Positions 10,318 to 20,303 are shown, counted from the stretch's first letter. The stretch: 64,000 nucleotides of DNA from Providencia rettgeri (GCF_041075285.1 NZ_CP163512.1:744001-808000); one strand, 5' to 3'. Program-made: numbers and translations. Notes: generated by a model from the sequence alone, not told the origin.

Positions 10318-12336
10318 TTACCACTGGAAACTGACCAGTAGTTTGGCATTACGTCCATCTTGAGGAATGCCCTGTGATGAGTAATATTCTTTGTCGAAAG
10401 CGTTGCCTAACACCACGCTAGTGCCTAATCCTTTGAGTTTGCCGTCACCTTGGTAGCTAACATAAAAATCATGTACGGCGTAGCCTGCTTGTTGCTTTGC
10501 TTTAGATGCCTTATTGAAATCTGTATGGCGAGTAAATTCCCCTAACCAGCCCACGGAAAAACCACTATTAGCGACAGGAATGGATAGGTTACTGGTGAAC
10601 GATTCTGGCTTGATTGACGTAATTGATTTGCCGTCAAACTCGTTTTTGCCTGTAGTTCGGTTATAGGCTAAGTTCCATGTGAAATAGTCTGTTGTATAAT
10701 CCAGTGATGCATCTACCCCCCAGATTTTGGCGCGTTTTGCGTTAATTGAGGTTGTGTAATTATTTTCTGGGTGGACAAAATCAGGTTCAGGGGTGACATA
10801 AGTATTGATATAATCCTTGGCTTTGGTATCAAAATAGCTTGCTTTAAATCGCAGGTTATCCCTTTCCATCAATAAGTCGTCAAAACGTAGGCCAAAACCA
10901 TATTCAGCGGTGCGTGTTGATTCTGGTTTTAGATTTGGATTCGGTCGCCATTTATTGACAATCGGGCCGATCCGAAAGTGGGCTTCATCGTTATACATTT
11001 CCATCATCGTAGGGGCGCGGAAGGCTTCAGAGTAAGATGCAAATAACATGGACCAATCCGTGGGTGTAATGCTGATTGCACCTTTCGATGACCATTTATC
11101 TGCTTTCACATCCTCATTGCCTTTTGCCTTTGATTTATAGTGGTCATAACGTGTACCAATAATAAATGACACCGGTAAATCTTTTAGTGCAATTTCATCT
11201 TGTAAAAAGCCAGAAGCAAAGGTGATATCCGCATCAGGGAATTGAGTTGTGTTGGCGTAAGGGGTTTGCTTTTGCTTATAAGCTTCGCTGCCATAGGTAA
11301 GGTTATGTGCTGCAAGTGGTAAATCATAAAAGTGGGTACGATTGTCTACTTTTAAGCCGTAGGTTTTTTGCGTACGACCTTCATAGGGCGTGCCTTTCCC
11401 TTTTGCTGTAATGTTGACCTCTGAATAATAAGGCGTGACTTTTAAGTCGAGCCAATTTTGTGACGCGGGATTGAACTGATATGTCCCTTGGACATCACGT
11501 TGACGCGTGGTGCGGTTAACGTTGAGGTTATCGGTGCCTACATCCAATTTTTGCGGGTTTTTAGGTTCATGGGCATCATTATTATAATAACGCACTTGAC
11601 CAGCAATCTTTTGTGCATCATCAATTTGCCATGTGCCTTTGGCTAGCAGGTTGGCAATGGTTTCTTTGTTATCCATGTCGTCGCCATTACTGAGGCGAAT
11701 ATCTCCCACTTCCTTTGTGACAAAGCTGAATACACCATCAAGATTATCGCTACGCCCAAATGTTGTACCGCCAAAACCAAAACTATGATCGCCAGTTGCC
11801 GCTTGAGAAAACACGCGAAAACCGTGATTTTGACCATCGCGTAGCAGGTCTTTGGCATCAACGGTTTCCCACGCTATCACGCCACCCATCGCACCACTGC
11901 CATAGAGCATGGCGGAGGGACCACGAACAATTTCTACTTGCTTAATGAGTGCGGGGTCAATAAATGTCCCATTCACGTGACCTGTGTCGGTGCCTTGGCG
12001 GACGCCATCAACTAAGGTCAAAACGCCACGGCGGTCAAAGCCACGCATGGAAACATCTTGCCCATTCGCACGGCTGGTTCCTGCCACGTTGATGCCTGGT
12101 ACTTTGCGTAGAATGTCATTGACCGTGCTGGCTGTTTGGGTTTCAGGTGAAGTATTTTTAATTACAGTTACCATCATTGGCGTATCAAAGCTGTCACGTT
12201 CAGTGCCTGTTGCATAAACAGTCATAACGTCATTGCTTTTTTTGGTCGTTGAAGGTTCTGCCGTTTGTGCATGAGCGCTGGTGATGACGCTTAGGATTGC
12301 ACTGGTCAACACGGATATCCGTAAAACATGGGACAT
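10318..12336 (-). CDS. hmuR: TonB-dependent haemin receptor
   Basis: A 672-aa outer-membrane receptor that takes up haem with energy from TonB. A signal peptide (residues 1-23, ending SAHA) precedes a plug domain with DVSMRGFDRRGVLTLVDG and VEIVRGPSAMLYGSGAMGG. A beta-barrel follows that ends in the aromatic VSFQW terminus typical of outer-membrane proteins. The FRAPTMMEMYND and NPNLKPE motifs are those of haem receptors (FRAP/NPNL). GGAG precedes the start. It is separated from hemP by about 360 bp. Confidence 0.95.
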   Translation of the reverse strand: MSHVLRISVLTSAILSVITSAHAQTAEPSTTKKSNDVMTVYATGTERDSFDTPMMVTVIKNTSPETQTASTVNDILRKVPGINVAGTSRANGQDVSMRGFDRRGVLTLVDGVRQGTDTGHVNGTFIDPALIKQVEIVRGPSAMLYGSGAMGGVIAWETVDAKDLLRDGQNHGFRVFSQAATGDHSFGFGGTTFGRSDNLDGVFSFVTKEVGDIRLSNGDDMDNKETIANLLAKGTWQIDDAQKIAGQVRYYNNDAHEPKNPQKLDVGTDNLNVNRTTRQRDVQGTYQFNPASQNWLDLKVTPYYSEVNITAKGKGTPYEGRTQKTYGLKVDNRTHFYDLPLAAHNLTYGSEAYKQKQTPYANTTQFPDADITFASGFLQDEIALKDLPVSFIIGTRYDHYKSKAKGNEDVKADKWSSKGAISITPTDWSMLFASYSEAFRAPTMMEMYNDEAHFRIGPIVNKWRPNPNLKPESTRTAEYGFGLRFDDLLMERDNLRFKASYFDTKAKDYINTYVTPEPDFVHPENNYTTSINAKRAKIWGVDASLDYTTDYFTWNLAYNRTTGKNEFDGKSITSIKPESFTSNLSIPVANSGFSVGWLGEFTRHTDFNKASKAKQQAGYAVHDFYVSYQGDGKLKGLGTSVVLGNAFDKEYYSSQGIPQDGRNAKLLVSFQW

Positions 12337-12695
12337 AATGGTGATACTCCGTAAAAATGTTATGTTTGCTAATCTAATTAGCGAAAATAAAAGGCTATTT
12401 TATGTAATGGTTAAATGTTTATAGGCAGGCTCATTGCCCGTCTGGAGGATAGGAGATTGGCATTACATAGGGAGGTTCAACGGTATGATACGCAACAACA
12501 TCGCAAAGTAATCGAGTTAGCGTTGCGGATTGTACCAAGTCGGAGTATGACCTTTTTGTTTGCTTTATAGATGAAAAATGAGCAAATACAGACGGCAGTT
12601 TAAACCCCATAGAAACCTATTCCTATGTTTTAGATTAAGCTGGCTGCCTGGATGATTCACCTAGGTGGCTTGCGGATAAAATTTTTATTAGAACG
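12337..12695 (-). other. Untranslated spacer between hemP and hmuR
   Basis: 359 bp without a supportable gene. If hemP and hmuR are co-transcribed, this forms a long leader before hmuR. It contains short inverted repeats, for example CATAG with CTATG near 12600-12625. I see no second Fur box. It could hold an RNA-processing or secondary promoter element. Confidence 0.4.
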
Positions 12696-12881
12696 TTACT
12701 TTGTTAAAATCAATTTACCTGTACGCGTTTGCCTTAGCTGATAAAGCTCGCCATTGTGTTGTATAGAGACTTTTCCTGTCGGCCCCAAGAGCTGCTGGCT
12801 CTCTATAACGTCAGTTTTGATGGTTTGTTTGGCCTTTTCGGCGCTCTGTTCTACAACTGGCGTTGTCATATTATTTACCAT
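12696..12881 (-). CDS. hemP: Haemin uptake protein HemP
   Basis: A small HemP/HmuP-family protein of 61 aa. The hallmark is the C-terminal [19 protein letters not shown] followed by a basic [10 protein letters not shown] end. I start at MVNNMTTP (12881); the longer frame to 12971 runs through the Fur box and is very hydrophobic, so it is not coding. An alternative start is 12869. HemP members influence expression of haem receptors in other bacteria. It is the first gene of the haemin operon. Confidence 0.87.
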   Translation of the reverse strand: MVNNMTTPVVEQSAEKAKQTIKTDVIESQQLLGPTGKVSIQHNGELYQLRQTRTGKLILTK

Positions 12882-12905
12882 AATAACTAATCTGATAATA
12901 GAAAT

Positions 12906-12924
12906 GATATTGAGAATTATTATC
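12906..12924. promoter_or_regulatory. Fur box upstream of hemP
   Basis: GATATTGAGAATTATTATC matches the 19-bp Fur consensus at 16 of 19 positions by my count. It lies 25 bp before the hemP start. It predicts iron repression of the haemin operon. Confidence 0.85.
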
Positions 12925-13115
12925 TTTATAATTATGGCTGATATCAAGTGATTTTCACAATCAAACAACAAAAGAACTACAAAATGCGATATGAGTACAA
13001 AAATGCAGCATTTGCTTAGGGGATAGGGTATATATAAGAAGAACCTATAATTGAAATGGATTTGTCATTATTTAGCCATTGGTGGTTATTATCATAAAAA
13101 GAAAGGCGATGATTT

Positions 13116-13745
13116 ATGAAAATACTTTTAATCGGAGCAACAGGGTTAGTTGGCAGCCATGTGTTAGCGCAAGCCCTTGCCGATCCTCGGATTAGTCAAA
13201 TTATCGCTCCAGTGCGCCATGCGTTACCTGATCACCCCAAACTGTCAGCGCCAATAGTCAATTTTGAACAGCTTCCTGATGACGCCAATATTTGGCAAGT
13301 GGATGCGGTAATTTGTACATTAGGTTCAACAATGAAAGTCGCAGGTTCAAAAGCTGCATTTCGTCAGGTTGATTACATTTATCCATTGGCCTGTGCGAAA
13401 CTTGCCAAAAAGTGGGGTTGTGAAACGTATGCGTTAACTTCGGCTTTAGGTGCGAATGCAAATTCGCCATTCTTTTACAGCCGTGTAAAAGGGCAGCTTG
13501 AACAAAGCTTAATCGCCTTGAATTTTGCGTCATTGACACTGGTACGCCCAAATGTCATTAGTGGTCACCGTAATCAAGAGCGCCTTGGTGAGGTGATTGT
13601 TATCCGAATTCTTTCCTGTTTATCCCGCATATTGCCTGCTAGCTGTCAGATTAGCCCTGCAACAAACATTGCAATTGCTTTGTTAAATTCGGTAATTGAC
13701 TCAGAGCATGGTGTTAAAATCATTTCATCCAAGCAATTAGCATAA
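13116..13745 (+). CDS. NAD(P)-binding Rossmann-fold protein (atypical SDR / HTATIP2-like)
   Basis: A 209-aa single-domain protein with the nucleotide-binding motif GATGLVGSHV at residues 7-16. The downstream CTLGSTMKVAGSK and SALGANANSPFFYSRVKG segments place it with atypical short-chain dehydrogenases. The YSRVKG piece holds the YxxxK-like catalytic pair. VRPNVISGHR is also a family feature. It is a single gene between hemP and the UhpC-like gene. The substrate is unknown. Confidence 0.75.
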   Translation: MKILLIGATGLVGSHVLAQALADPRISQIIAPVRHALPDHPKLSAPIVNFEQLPDDANIWQVDAVICTLGSTMKVAGSKAAFRQVDYIYPLACAKLAKKWGCETYALTSALGANANSPFFYSRVKGQLEQSLIALNFASLTLVRPNVISGHRNQERLGEVIVIRILSCLSRILPASCQISPATNIAIALLNSVIDSEHGVKIISSKQLA

Positions 13746-13844
13746 TAATCGTCAGGTTATTTTTCGTGTTTCTGTTATAGGTAAAATAAGAAAAAGTGCA
13801 TTATTTGATGTATGTAACACTTTGAAATAAAATTGTAATAAAAA

Positions 13845-13876
13845 CGTAACAATAGGTACATTCACTTATTGTTACG
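13845..13876. promoter_or_regulatory. Inverted repeat in the promoter of the UhpC-like gene
   Basis: Two perfect 10-bp arms, CGTAACAATA (13845-13854) and TATTGTTACG (13867-13876), are separated by 12 bp. They lie about 50-85 bp before the next start codon. Geometry and position suggest a regulator-binding site; the regulator is unknown. Confidence 0.5.
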
Positions 13877-13928
13877 ATAAAACTATTGTCATATTTTTGC
13901 CTGCTAGTACTTTAAGACGGGATTAACT

Positions 13929-15254
13929 ATGTCAATATTTAAGGAACAACCAGATATACCAGTGACAATGTCGAAATCTGAAATCGACGCTAAATATAAA
14001 TACTGGCGATTACATTTAATGATTGTGAGCTACATTGGCTACGCAGTTTTTTATTTTACACGTAAAAGTTTTAACTTTGTGATGCCTGAGATGTTAACCG
14101 ACTTAGGGATCACCAAGGCCGATATCGGTATGGTTGGAACGGCATTCTACCTAACCTACGGCGCATCTAAATTCCTTTCAGGTATTATTGGTGATAGGTC
14201 GAACCCTCGCTATTTTATGGGGATTGGTTTAATCGCGACGGGAGTGGTGAATATTCTATTCGGCTTAACCTCTTCGATATCCATGTTTATTGCATTGTGG
14301 ATGATTAATGCTTTCTTCCAAGGTTGGGGCTGGCCACCTTGTGCCAAGATCCTCAACACATGGTATTCACGTAATGAGCGTGGGCTCTGGTGGGCGATTT
14401 GGAATACTTCTCATAATATTGGAGGGGCAATAATTCCAATTTTATCCGGTAGTGTCGCGCTTATATTAGGCTGGCGTTACGGGATGATCATTCCGGGGAT
14501 CATTGCTGTTGTGGTTGGTATTGGTCTATGTATTTTATTGCGCGATAGACCGCGTACGATGGGATTGCCAACCGTTGGAGAGTGGCGTAATGACCTTGAA
14601 GAATTAAAATATGAAGCTAAAGGTGCTGGCTTGCCGTTAGGCAAAATTCTTAACGAATATATCTTCAAGAATAAAGTTCTTTGGGTTCTCGCCATCTCTT
14701 ATGCGGTTATTTATATCGTCAGAACGGGTATCAACGATTGGGCGAACTTATATTTAATTGAAGAACATGGCTTTAATTTACTTTCAGCTAACGCTGTCGT
14801 GATGATGTTTGAGATTGGTGGTTTCTTCGGTGCAATTGTTGCAGGGTGGGGATCTGACTTAATCTTTAAAGGTAACCGTGCGCAAATGAACGTGATCTAC
14901 GCATTGGGTATTATTATTACGTCATTTTGTTTGTGGATTGTGCCTGTTGATAATGAATATGTTTTCTCGTTCCTATTCTTTATGACCGGTTTCTTTATCT
15001 TCGGTCCACAATTCTTAATCGCAATGGCTGCGGCTGAAAACTCCCATAAAAATGCGGCGGGCGCATCGACAGGTTTTGTGAGCTTATTTGCTTATGTTGG
15101 TGCGTCAATCGCAGGTTACCCATTATCGATTGTGATTGAAAAATACCAGTGGAATGGCTTCTATTCTTTACTGTTAACTTTATCTATTTTCTTAATTTTA
15201 CTGTTGATCATTGCGATGGTTATGACTAAGAAGAAAGTGATAGCTGAAGGGTAA
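13929..15254 (+). CDS. MFS organophosphate:phosphate antiporter, UhpC-like
   Basis: A 441-aa twelve-helix transporter of the OPA family. The conserved FYFTRKSFNFVMPE stretch near residues 44-57, GDRSNPRYFMGIGLI, and the ERGLWWAIWNTSHNIGGA stretch near 145-162 match UhpC. The family moves sugar phosphates such as glucose 6-phosphate, or in the case of UhpC senses them. No uhpA, uhpB or uhpT partner is near, so here it probably acts as a transporter rather than a sensor. The name is uncertain within the UhpC/UhpT/GlpT group. Confidence 0.8.
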   Translation: MSIFKEQPDIPVTMSKSEIDAKYKYWRLHLMIVSYIGYAVFYFTRKSFNFVMPEMLTDLGITKADIGMVGTAFYLTYGASKFLSGIIGDRSNPRYFMGIGLIATGVVNILFGLTSSISMFIALWMINAFFQGWGWPPCAKILNTWYSRNERGLWWAIWNTSHNIGGAIIPILSGSVALILGWRYGMIIPGIIAVVVGIGLCILLRDRPRTMGLPTVGEWRNDLEELKYEAKGAGLPLGKILNEYIFKNKVLWVLAISYAVIYIVRTGINDWANLYLIEEHGFNLLSANAVVMMFEIGGFFGAIVAGWGSDLIFKGNRAQMNVIYALGIIITSFCLWIVPVDNEYVFSFLFFMTGFFIFGPQFLIAMAAAENSHKNAAGASTGFVSLFAYVGASIAGYPLSIVIEKYQWNGFYSLLLTLSIFLILLLIIAMVMTKKKVIAEG

Positions 15255-15301
15255 TTTGTCAAAGATATTATTAATCGCATTTTAATTTAATGGATAGTGA
15301 A

Positions 15302-15357
15302 GTGCCTCCCAAAGGTTGCCATAATAAAAAGGTCAGTTTGTCCTTTGGGAGGTGCAC
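15302..15357. terminator. Large hairpin after the UhpC-like gene
   Basis: Arms CCTCCCAAAGG (15305-15315) and CCTTTGGGAGG (15342-15352) form an 11-bp stem, extended past a bulge. It lies 47 bp after the stop codon. No strong T-run follows, so it may be an mRNA-stabilising hairpin rather than a terminator. Confidence 0.45.
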
Positions 15358-15404
15358 GCATTACGTCAATGTTTTTAATAGTAACATCTCCTGTTTTTAT
15401 TGAT

Positions 15405-15542
15405 TTAAGCCCATTCCCAGAATACAAACAAAGCCGCAGAACGATTTAGTAATAGGTTCAACGGCATCAGTGTATAGCCTTTCATTTGCTCTGCTTTGAT
15501 CAGTGACTCAAACCGTTGGCTTGCTAGGGGCTGTTTATTCAT
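15405..15542 (-). CDS. Possible 45-aa small protein
   Basis: A short minus-strand frame starting MNKQPLASQRF and ending FVFWEWA, with amino-acid composition and codon use like a real protein. It has no good ribosome site. It could equally be the 3' end of a decayed gene. No family is recognised. The rest of 15255-15758 holds only the hairpin at 15302 and nothing else I can support. Confidence 0.3.
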   Translation of the reverse strand: MNKQPLASQRFESLIKAEQMKGYTLMPLNLLLNRSAALFVFWEWA

Positions 15543-15758
15543 ATTGGTTAATGAATTATCAAATTTATTGAGGGGCTAAAACAAGTTAGGTTTCGCCTAT
15601 CTCGACACGTATCGGCTGTTTCTATCGCTTCTTTCAAGGAACCTATCCCCTCTAGCGAAACAACCAAAGGCGTCAGCCAGAATAGATAAATAGCGTTGAT
15701 TTCCCTTATTGTGAACTAGTGGCTTTTCGATGAGCAGTTGGAATGCTTTTATTTTTTT

Positions 15759-15774
15759 GTGTAAACGTTTACAC
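15759..15774. promoter_or_regulatory. GalR operator of galETKM
   Basis: GTGTAAACGTTTACAC is a perfect 16-bp palindrome identical to the GalR/GalS consensus GTGTAANCGNTTACAC. It lies 95 bp before galE, upstream of a TATACT -10 element at 15815-15820. A TCACA half-site at 15787 could bind CRP. Confidence 0.88.
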
Positions 15775-15868
15775 TAATCGAGGTGGATCACAGAAGCGGA
15801 CAGCAACTCATTGTTATACTCCCCAGTAATGACAAGTTAAAAGATTAGAAAAAGTATCGAGGTGAAAA

Positions 15869-16906
15869 ATGCAACTGACTGAAGTGTTAGTCACCGGTGG
15901 GTTGGGGTATATCGGTAGCCATACTTGTATTCAACTAATAAAAGCAGGGTTTTCACCTGTTATCGTTGATAATTTATATAATGCAAAGAAGGAAGTGCTT
16001 AATCGTATTGAAAAATTAACTGGGGTTCGACCGATATTTTATCCATGTGATATTCGTAACGAACAAGCACTCAATGATATCTTTGCCACTCATCAATTTG
16101 ATTGTATTATTCACTTTGCAGGGTTAAAAGCAGTGGGGGAGTCAGTAGAAAAACCCATTGAATATTATGATGTTAATCTTAATGGAACCTTGGTTTTAGT
16201 GCGCTGTATGCAAAAAGCAAACTTGAAGCGTTTAATCTTTAGTTCCTCTGCAACGGTATATGGCCAGCCTGAGACATTGCCTATCACTGAAGATTTTCCT
16301 ACAGGAAATACCCAGAGCCCTTACGGTACCAGTAAATATATGGTTGAGCGTTGCCTTAGCGACCTCTATCAAGCGGATAATGCATGGTCAATATCGATTT
16401 TGCGCTATTTTAACCCAGTGGGCGCGCATCCTTCAGGGGAAATTGGGGAAGATCCTCAAGGTATTCCAAATAATTTAACCCCTTATATTACACAAGTTGC
16501 TGTCGGAAAAAGAGAGAAACTGGCTATTTATGGAAACGATTACCCTACGGTAGATGGTACTGGGGTTCGTGACTATATTCATGTGATGGATTTAGCCGAT
16601 GGACATGTTGCGGCACTACAAGGCGTTAGTCATAAAGCGGGATTGCATATCTATAATTTAGGTTCGGGTTGTGGTGTCAGTGTGTTGCAAGTATTACAGG
16701 CATTTGAAAAAGCGGTTGGAAAACCCATCCCTTATGTGTTTGAACCGCGACGGGCAGGGGATATTGCGGAATATTGGTCAACCCCTGAAAAAGCCTACCG
16801 TGAACTTGGTTGGAAAACCACCCGTATTCTTGATGATATGGCGATAGACAGTTGGCGTTGGCAATTAAATAACCCGAATGGTTATGGTGTAGAGGAGAAC
16901 GATTGA
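15869..16906 (+). CDS. galE: UDP-glucose 4-epimerase
   Basis: A 345-aa extended short-chain dehydrogenase that interconverts UDP-galactose and UDP-glucose. The NAD motif GGLGYIGSH is near residue 11. The catalytic SSSATVYG serine/threonine is near residue 126, with the YGTSKYMVE tyrosine/lysine after it. The C-terminal ATG-like DGTGVRDYIHVMDLADGH matches GalE. GAGGTG precedes the ATG. First gene of the Leloir operon; galT follows directly. Confidence 0.97.
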   Translation: MQLTEVLVTGGLGYIGSHTCIQLIKAGFSPVIVDNLYNAKKEVLNRIEKLTGVRPIFYPCDIRNEQALNDIFATHQFDCIIHFAGLKAVGESVEKPIEYYDVNLNGTLVLVRCMQKANLKRLIFSSSATVYGQPETLPITEDFPTGNTQSPYGTSKYMVERCLSDLYQADNAWSISILRYFNPVGAHPSGEIGEDPQGIPNNLTPYITQVAVGKREKLAIYGNDYPTVDGTGVRDYIHVMDLADGHVAALQGVSHKAGLHIYNLGSGCGVSVLQVLQAFEKAVGKPIPYVFEPRRAGDIAEYWSTPEKAYRELGWKTTRILDDMAIDSWRWQLNNPNGYGVEEND

Positions 16907-17959
16907 ATGAATAGGATGCAATTTAACCCCTCAGACTGCCCTCATCGTCGTTATAACCCATTAACTGGGCAGTGGGTGTTGGTTTCTCCGCATCGAGCTA
17001 AACGCCCTTGGAGTGGTAGGGATGAAAAACCGGCAGTCGAAAACCGACCCCATTATGATGCTAATTGTTTTCTTTGCCCAACTAATACACGGGTTTCAGG
17101 GGAAGTAAACCCTAACTATCAAGGAACGTATGTTTTCCAAAATGACCATGGTGCTTTATTGGCACAAGCGTGTGCCCAACCTGAAAATCAATCTGAATTA
17201 TTTCAAGCTCAATCGGTAAGTGGTGTTAGCCGTGTGCTCTGTTTTTCACCGGATCACAGTAAAACCTTACCTGAACTTTCGCTTTCTGAAATTGGTCGTG
17301 TGATAGACACTTGGCAGCAACAGATTTGTGAGCTGAGCGAACGTTATATATGGGTTCAAGTATTTGAAAATAAAGGTGAGATAATGGGGTGTTCACAACC
17401 ACACCCTCATGGTCAAATTTGGGCCAGCGACTTTCTGCCTAATGAAATTGAACGCAAAGATCATTTCTTAGCACAATATTATCAGCGCCATGGCAGCAAT
17501 CTACTGATGGATTATCTCAATGCTGAACAACAGGATGGTTCGCGCGTGGTTGTTGACACAGAGCACTGGGTAGCGCTGGTACCTTACTGGGCAGCTTGGC
17601 CATTTGAAACCCTATTGTTACCAAAACAGCATATTAAGCGTATGGAGGAAATGAGTGACGCTATTCGTTTGGACTTGGGGGTTGCTCTAAAAAAACTCAC
17701 GTGCCGCTACGACAACTTATTTCAATGTTCCTTTCCTTATTCAATGGGATGGCATTTTGCACCTTATTTTAAACAACATAAAAATATCGAGCATTGGCAA
17801 CTCCATGCGCTGTTTTACCCACCATTGCTGCGTTCAGCGACCGTAAAAAAATTTATGGTGGGCTATGAAATGCTGGCAGAAACACAACGAGATTTAACAC
17901 CTGAGCAGGCGGCTGAACGCCTAAGAGAGGTGAGTGATAATCACTACAAACAGGGTTAA
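16907..17959 (+). CDS. galT: Galactose-1-phosphate uridylyltransferase
   Basis: A 350-aa HIT-superfamily enzyme that exchanges UMP between UDP-glucose and galactose 1-phosphate. The active-site HPHGQIW (nucleophile histidine in HPH) is near residue 165. Zinc-site residues are in CFLCPTN near 55 and in the N-terminal CPHRRYNPLTGQWVLVSPHR region. Its start is one base after the galE stop, so translation is coupled. Confidence 0.97.
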   Translation: MNRMQFNPSDCPHRRYNPLTGQWVLVSPHRAKRPWSGRDEKPAVENRPHYDANCFLCPTNTRVSGEVNPNYQGTYVFQNDHGALLAQACAQPENQSELFQAQSVSGVSRVLCFSPDHSKTLPELSLSEIGRVIDTWQQQICELSERYIWVQVFENKGEIMGCSQPHPHGQIWASDFLPNEIERKDHFLAQYYQRHGSNLLMDYLNAEQQDGSRVVVDTEHWVALVPYWAAWPFETLLLPKQHIKRMEEMSDAIRLDLGVALKKLTCRYDNLFQCSFPYSMGWHFAPYFKQHKNIEHWQLHALFYPPLLRSATVKKFMVGYEMLAETQRDLTPEQAAERLREVSDNHYKQG

Positions 17960-18051
17960 GCCTAAATACAACTTACCGAATTATACCTAATTAATATTTG
18001 TTTGGTTTTTATTTGCCAAGCAAATCAATTTTATGATTAAGGAAAGCAATA

Positions 18052-19203
18052 ATGGGATCATTAAAACAGGCGGTTGCTAATTCATTTGAAAAAACATTTG
18101 GTTATCCTGCTGATATTTATATCCAAGCACCTGGGCGCGTAAACTTAATTGGTGAACATACCGATTATAATGATGGCTTTGTTTTACCTTGTGCTATTAA
18201 TTACCAAACCATGACCGCGGCAGCAAAACGCACCGATCGTATTATTCGCGTTGTTGCTGTGGATTATCACCATGATTGTGATGAATTTAACCTAGATGAA
18301 GAAATTACATTTTTACCTGAAAAAATGTGGGCAAACTATATTCGTGGTGTCGTTAAGTTTTTATTAGAACGTGGTTTTGCATTTAACGGTTGTGATATTG
18401 CGGTCAGTGGAAACGTTCCACAAGGGGCGGGGTTGAGTTCGTCGGCCTCATTAGAAGTGGTGATCGGCCAAACAGTGAAAGCGCTGTATCAATTAGATAT
18501 TAGCCAGCAAGAGATAGCGCTTAACGGGCAACAAGCGGAAAACCAATTTGTTGGTTGTAATTGCGGCATTATGGATCAACTTATTTCTGCCTGTGGGGAT
18601 GAAGGGCATGCCTTATTGATTGATTGTCGTAGTTTAGCGTTATTTCCTATTGCTATCCCTAAAGACTTGGTTGTGATGATCATCAATTCAAATAAGCAAC
18701 GAGGGCTAGTGGGAAGTGAGTACAACACCCGCCGCCAACAATGTGAAGAAGCCGCAAAAATCCTTGGCGTTAAAGCACTACGTGATGTGTCTTATGATGT
18801 TTTTTTACAGAAACAGCATCAACTATCCACTGTCGTTGCTAAGCGTGCAAAACATGTGATCAGCGAAAATGAACGTACATTAGCAGCGGCTAAGGCATTG
18901 ACAGAAAATAATTTATTATTGCTTGGACAATTAATGGAACAATCCCATATCTCAATGCGCGATGATTTCGAAATAACAGTTAAAGAAATTGATACGTTAG
19001 TGGATATTGTCAAATCGATTTTAGGTACTCAAGGCGGTGTACGCATGACGGGAGGTGGATTTGGCGGCTGTGTAGTTGCTTTGATGCCACAGCAATTTGT
19101 TCAGCCGGTTATTAATGCAGTTGAAGCACAATATACGCATGCGACAGGGTTGCATGCAGATATTTATGTGTGCCAACCAAGCAAAGGCGCAGGCGTGGTT
19201 TAA
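18052..19203 (+). CDS. galK: Galactokinase
   Basis: A 383-aa GHMP kinase that phosphorylates galactose at C1. The galactokinase signature [16 protein letters not shown] is near residues 28-43. The phosphate loop [16 protein letters not shown] is near 120. The third motif [11 protein letters not shown] is near 340. AAGGAAAG precedes the ATG. It follows galT by 92 bp. Confidence 0.97.
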   Translation: MGSLKQAVANSFEKTFGYPADIYIQAPGRVNLIGEHTDYNDGFVLPCAINYQTMTAAAKRTDRIIRVVAVDYHHDCDEFNLDEEITFLPEKMWANYIRGVVKFLLERGFAFNGCDIAVSGNVPQGAGLSSSASLEVVIGQTVKALYQLDISQQEIALNGQQAENQFVGCNCGIMDQLISACGDEGHALLIDCRSLALFPIAIPKDLVVMIINSNKQRGLVGSEYNTRRQQCEEAAKILGVKALRDVSYDVFLQKQHQLSTVVAKRAKHVISENERTLAAAKALTENNLLLLGQLMEQSHISMRDDFEITVKEIDTLVDIVKSILGTQGGVRMTGGGFGGCVVALMPQQFVQPVINAVEAQYTHATGLHADIYVCQPSKGAGVV

Positions 19204-19223
19204 GTTCGGACAAAGGATTGTTT

Positions 19224-20255
19224 ATGCAAAAGGTAGGCTCTGCGCGACGAGACCCGGTGGTAGTGACGTTAACAAATCGCAGTGGGATGCAGATTACCCT
19301 AACAAACTTAGGGGCGAGTTGGTTAAGCTGCATTGTGCCACTGGCAAGTGGGCAACGTGATGTTGTTTTGGGCTCCCCAAATATAGCCAAACAAAAGGAA
19401 CAAAGGGTGTATTTAGGGGCAACAGTAGGTCGAGTGGCAAATCGTATCGAAAATGCACAATTTTCAATTAATGGGAAAGTCTATAAAGTCACCAATAACC
19501 AAGGCGCACATTGTTTACACGGTGGAAAGGATAATTTCAGTTATCGAATATGGAATATAGTGCAGCAAAGCGCACATCAAGTGACTTTTTCACTGATCTC
19601 TCCGGATGGTGATCAAGGTTTTCCTGGTGAGCTAACCGTTGAAGTCAGTTATGAATTAACCCAAGACAACCGAGTGGTTATTCGTTATCAGTATCAGAGC
19701 ACAAAGATATGTCCCGTGAATTTAACTAACCATACTTATTTTAATCTTGCAGGAGAAGGGGCGGGAAAAAACGTTTTAGATCATAAGCTAAGCCTACAAA
19801 GTAACCACTATATTCCTACAGATAAACAAGGTATTCCGATAGGAGAGTGGCAAGACGTGACAAACACCAATTTTGATTTTCGCTGCGCAAAAACGATAGG
19901 GCGTGACTTTTTGCAAGATGCAGATCAAAAGGCTGCCCGAGGTTATGATCACACTTTTATTCTCGATGCGTCATTGATTGATGGCCAACAGCCTGTTGCG
20001 TCCCTATGCGCTCCGCAAAGGGATTTGCAAATGGATATTTCAACGACGATGCCATCAATGCAGCTCTATACAGGGAACTATTTAGTTTCAGTAGCCGGAA
20101 AAAAGGGAGAATACACACCGTATTCAGGGGTAGCATTTGAAACACAATTTCCACCTAACGCGGTAAATCATCCAGAGTGGGGGGCTCAGTACAGCCCAAT
20201 TTCACAGCCTGGGCAGATTTATAGCAGTAACACGTGTTACCACTTTATTTTCTAA
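19224..20255 (+). CDS. galM: Aldose 1-epimerase (mutarotase)
   Basis: A 343-aa beta-sandwich enzyme that interconverts alpha- and beta-galactose. It carries the substrate-binding LGATVGRVANRI, the HCLHGG histidine, the NLTNHTYFNLAG catalytic histidine region and a C-terminal GVAFETQFPPN glutamate region. I start at 19224, where AAAGGA sits eight nt upstream; the longer frame from 19170 overlaps galK. Last gene of galETKM. Confidence 0.95.
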   Translation: MQKVGSARRDPVVVTLTNRSGMQITLTNLGASWLSCIVPLASGQRDVVLGSPNIAKQKEQRVYLGATVGRVANRIENAQFSINGKVYKVTNNQGAHCLHGGKDNFSYRIWNIVQQSAHQVTFSLISPDGDQGFPGELTVEVSYELTQDNRVVIRYQYQSTKICPVNLTNHTYFNLAGEGAGKNVLDHKLSLQSNHYIPTDKQGIPIGEWQDVTNTNFDFRCAKTIGRDFLQDADQKAARGYDHTFILDASLIDGQQPVASLCAPQRDLQMDISTTMPSMQLYTGNYLVSVAGKKGEYTPYSGVAFETQFPPNAVNHPEWGAQYSPISQPGQIYSSNTCYHFIF

Positions 20256-20274
20256 ACTGATTGTTTTTATATTC

Positions 20275-20303
20275 AACACCGCTCATTAGCGGTGTTTTCT
20301 TTT
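20275..20303 (+). terminator. Terminator of the gal operon
   Basis: AACACCGCT pairs with AGCGGTGTT (nine bp, tiny loop) and is followed by TTTTCTTTT. A classic intrinsic terminator, 20 bp after galM. Confidence 0.88.

Noticed and set aside
12881..12971. Longer hemP start at 12971.
   Set aside because: It would run through the Fur box and add 30 hydrophobic residues not found in HemP proteins.
15514..15530. CTAGGGGCTGTTTAT equals the terminal sequence of the IS remnants at 25.7 and 38.36 kb.
   Set aside because: Similarity stops after about 15 bp and the sequence lies in a frame that reads well as a small protein on the other strand. It is probably coincidental.
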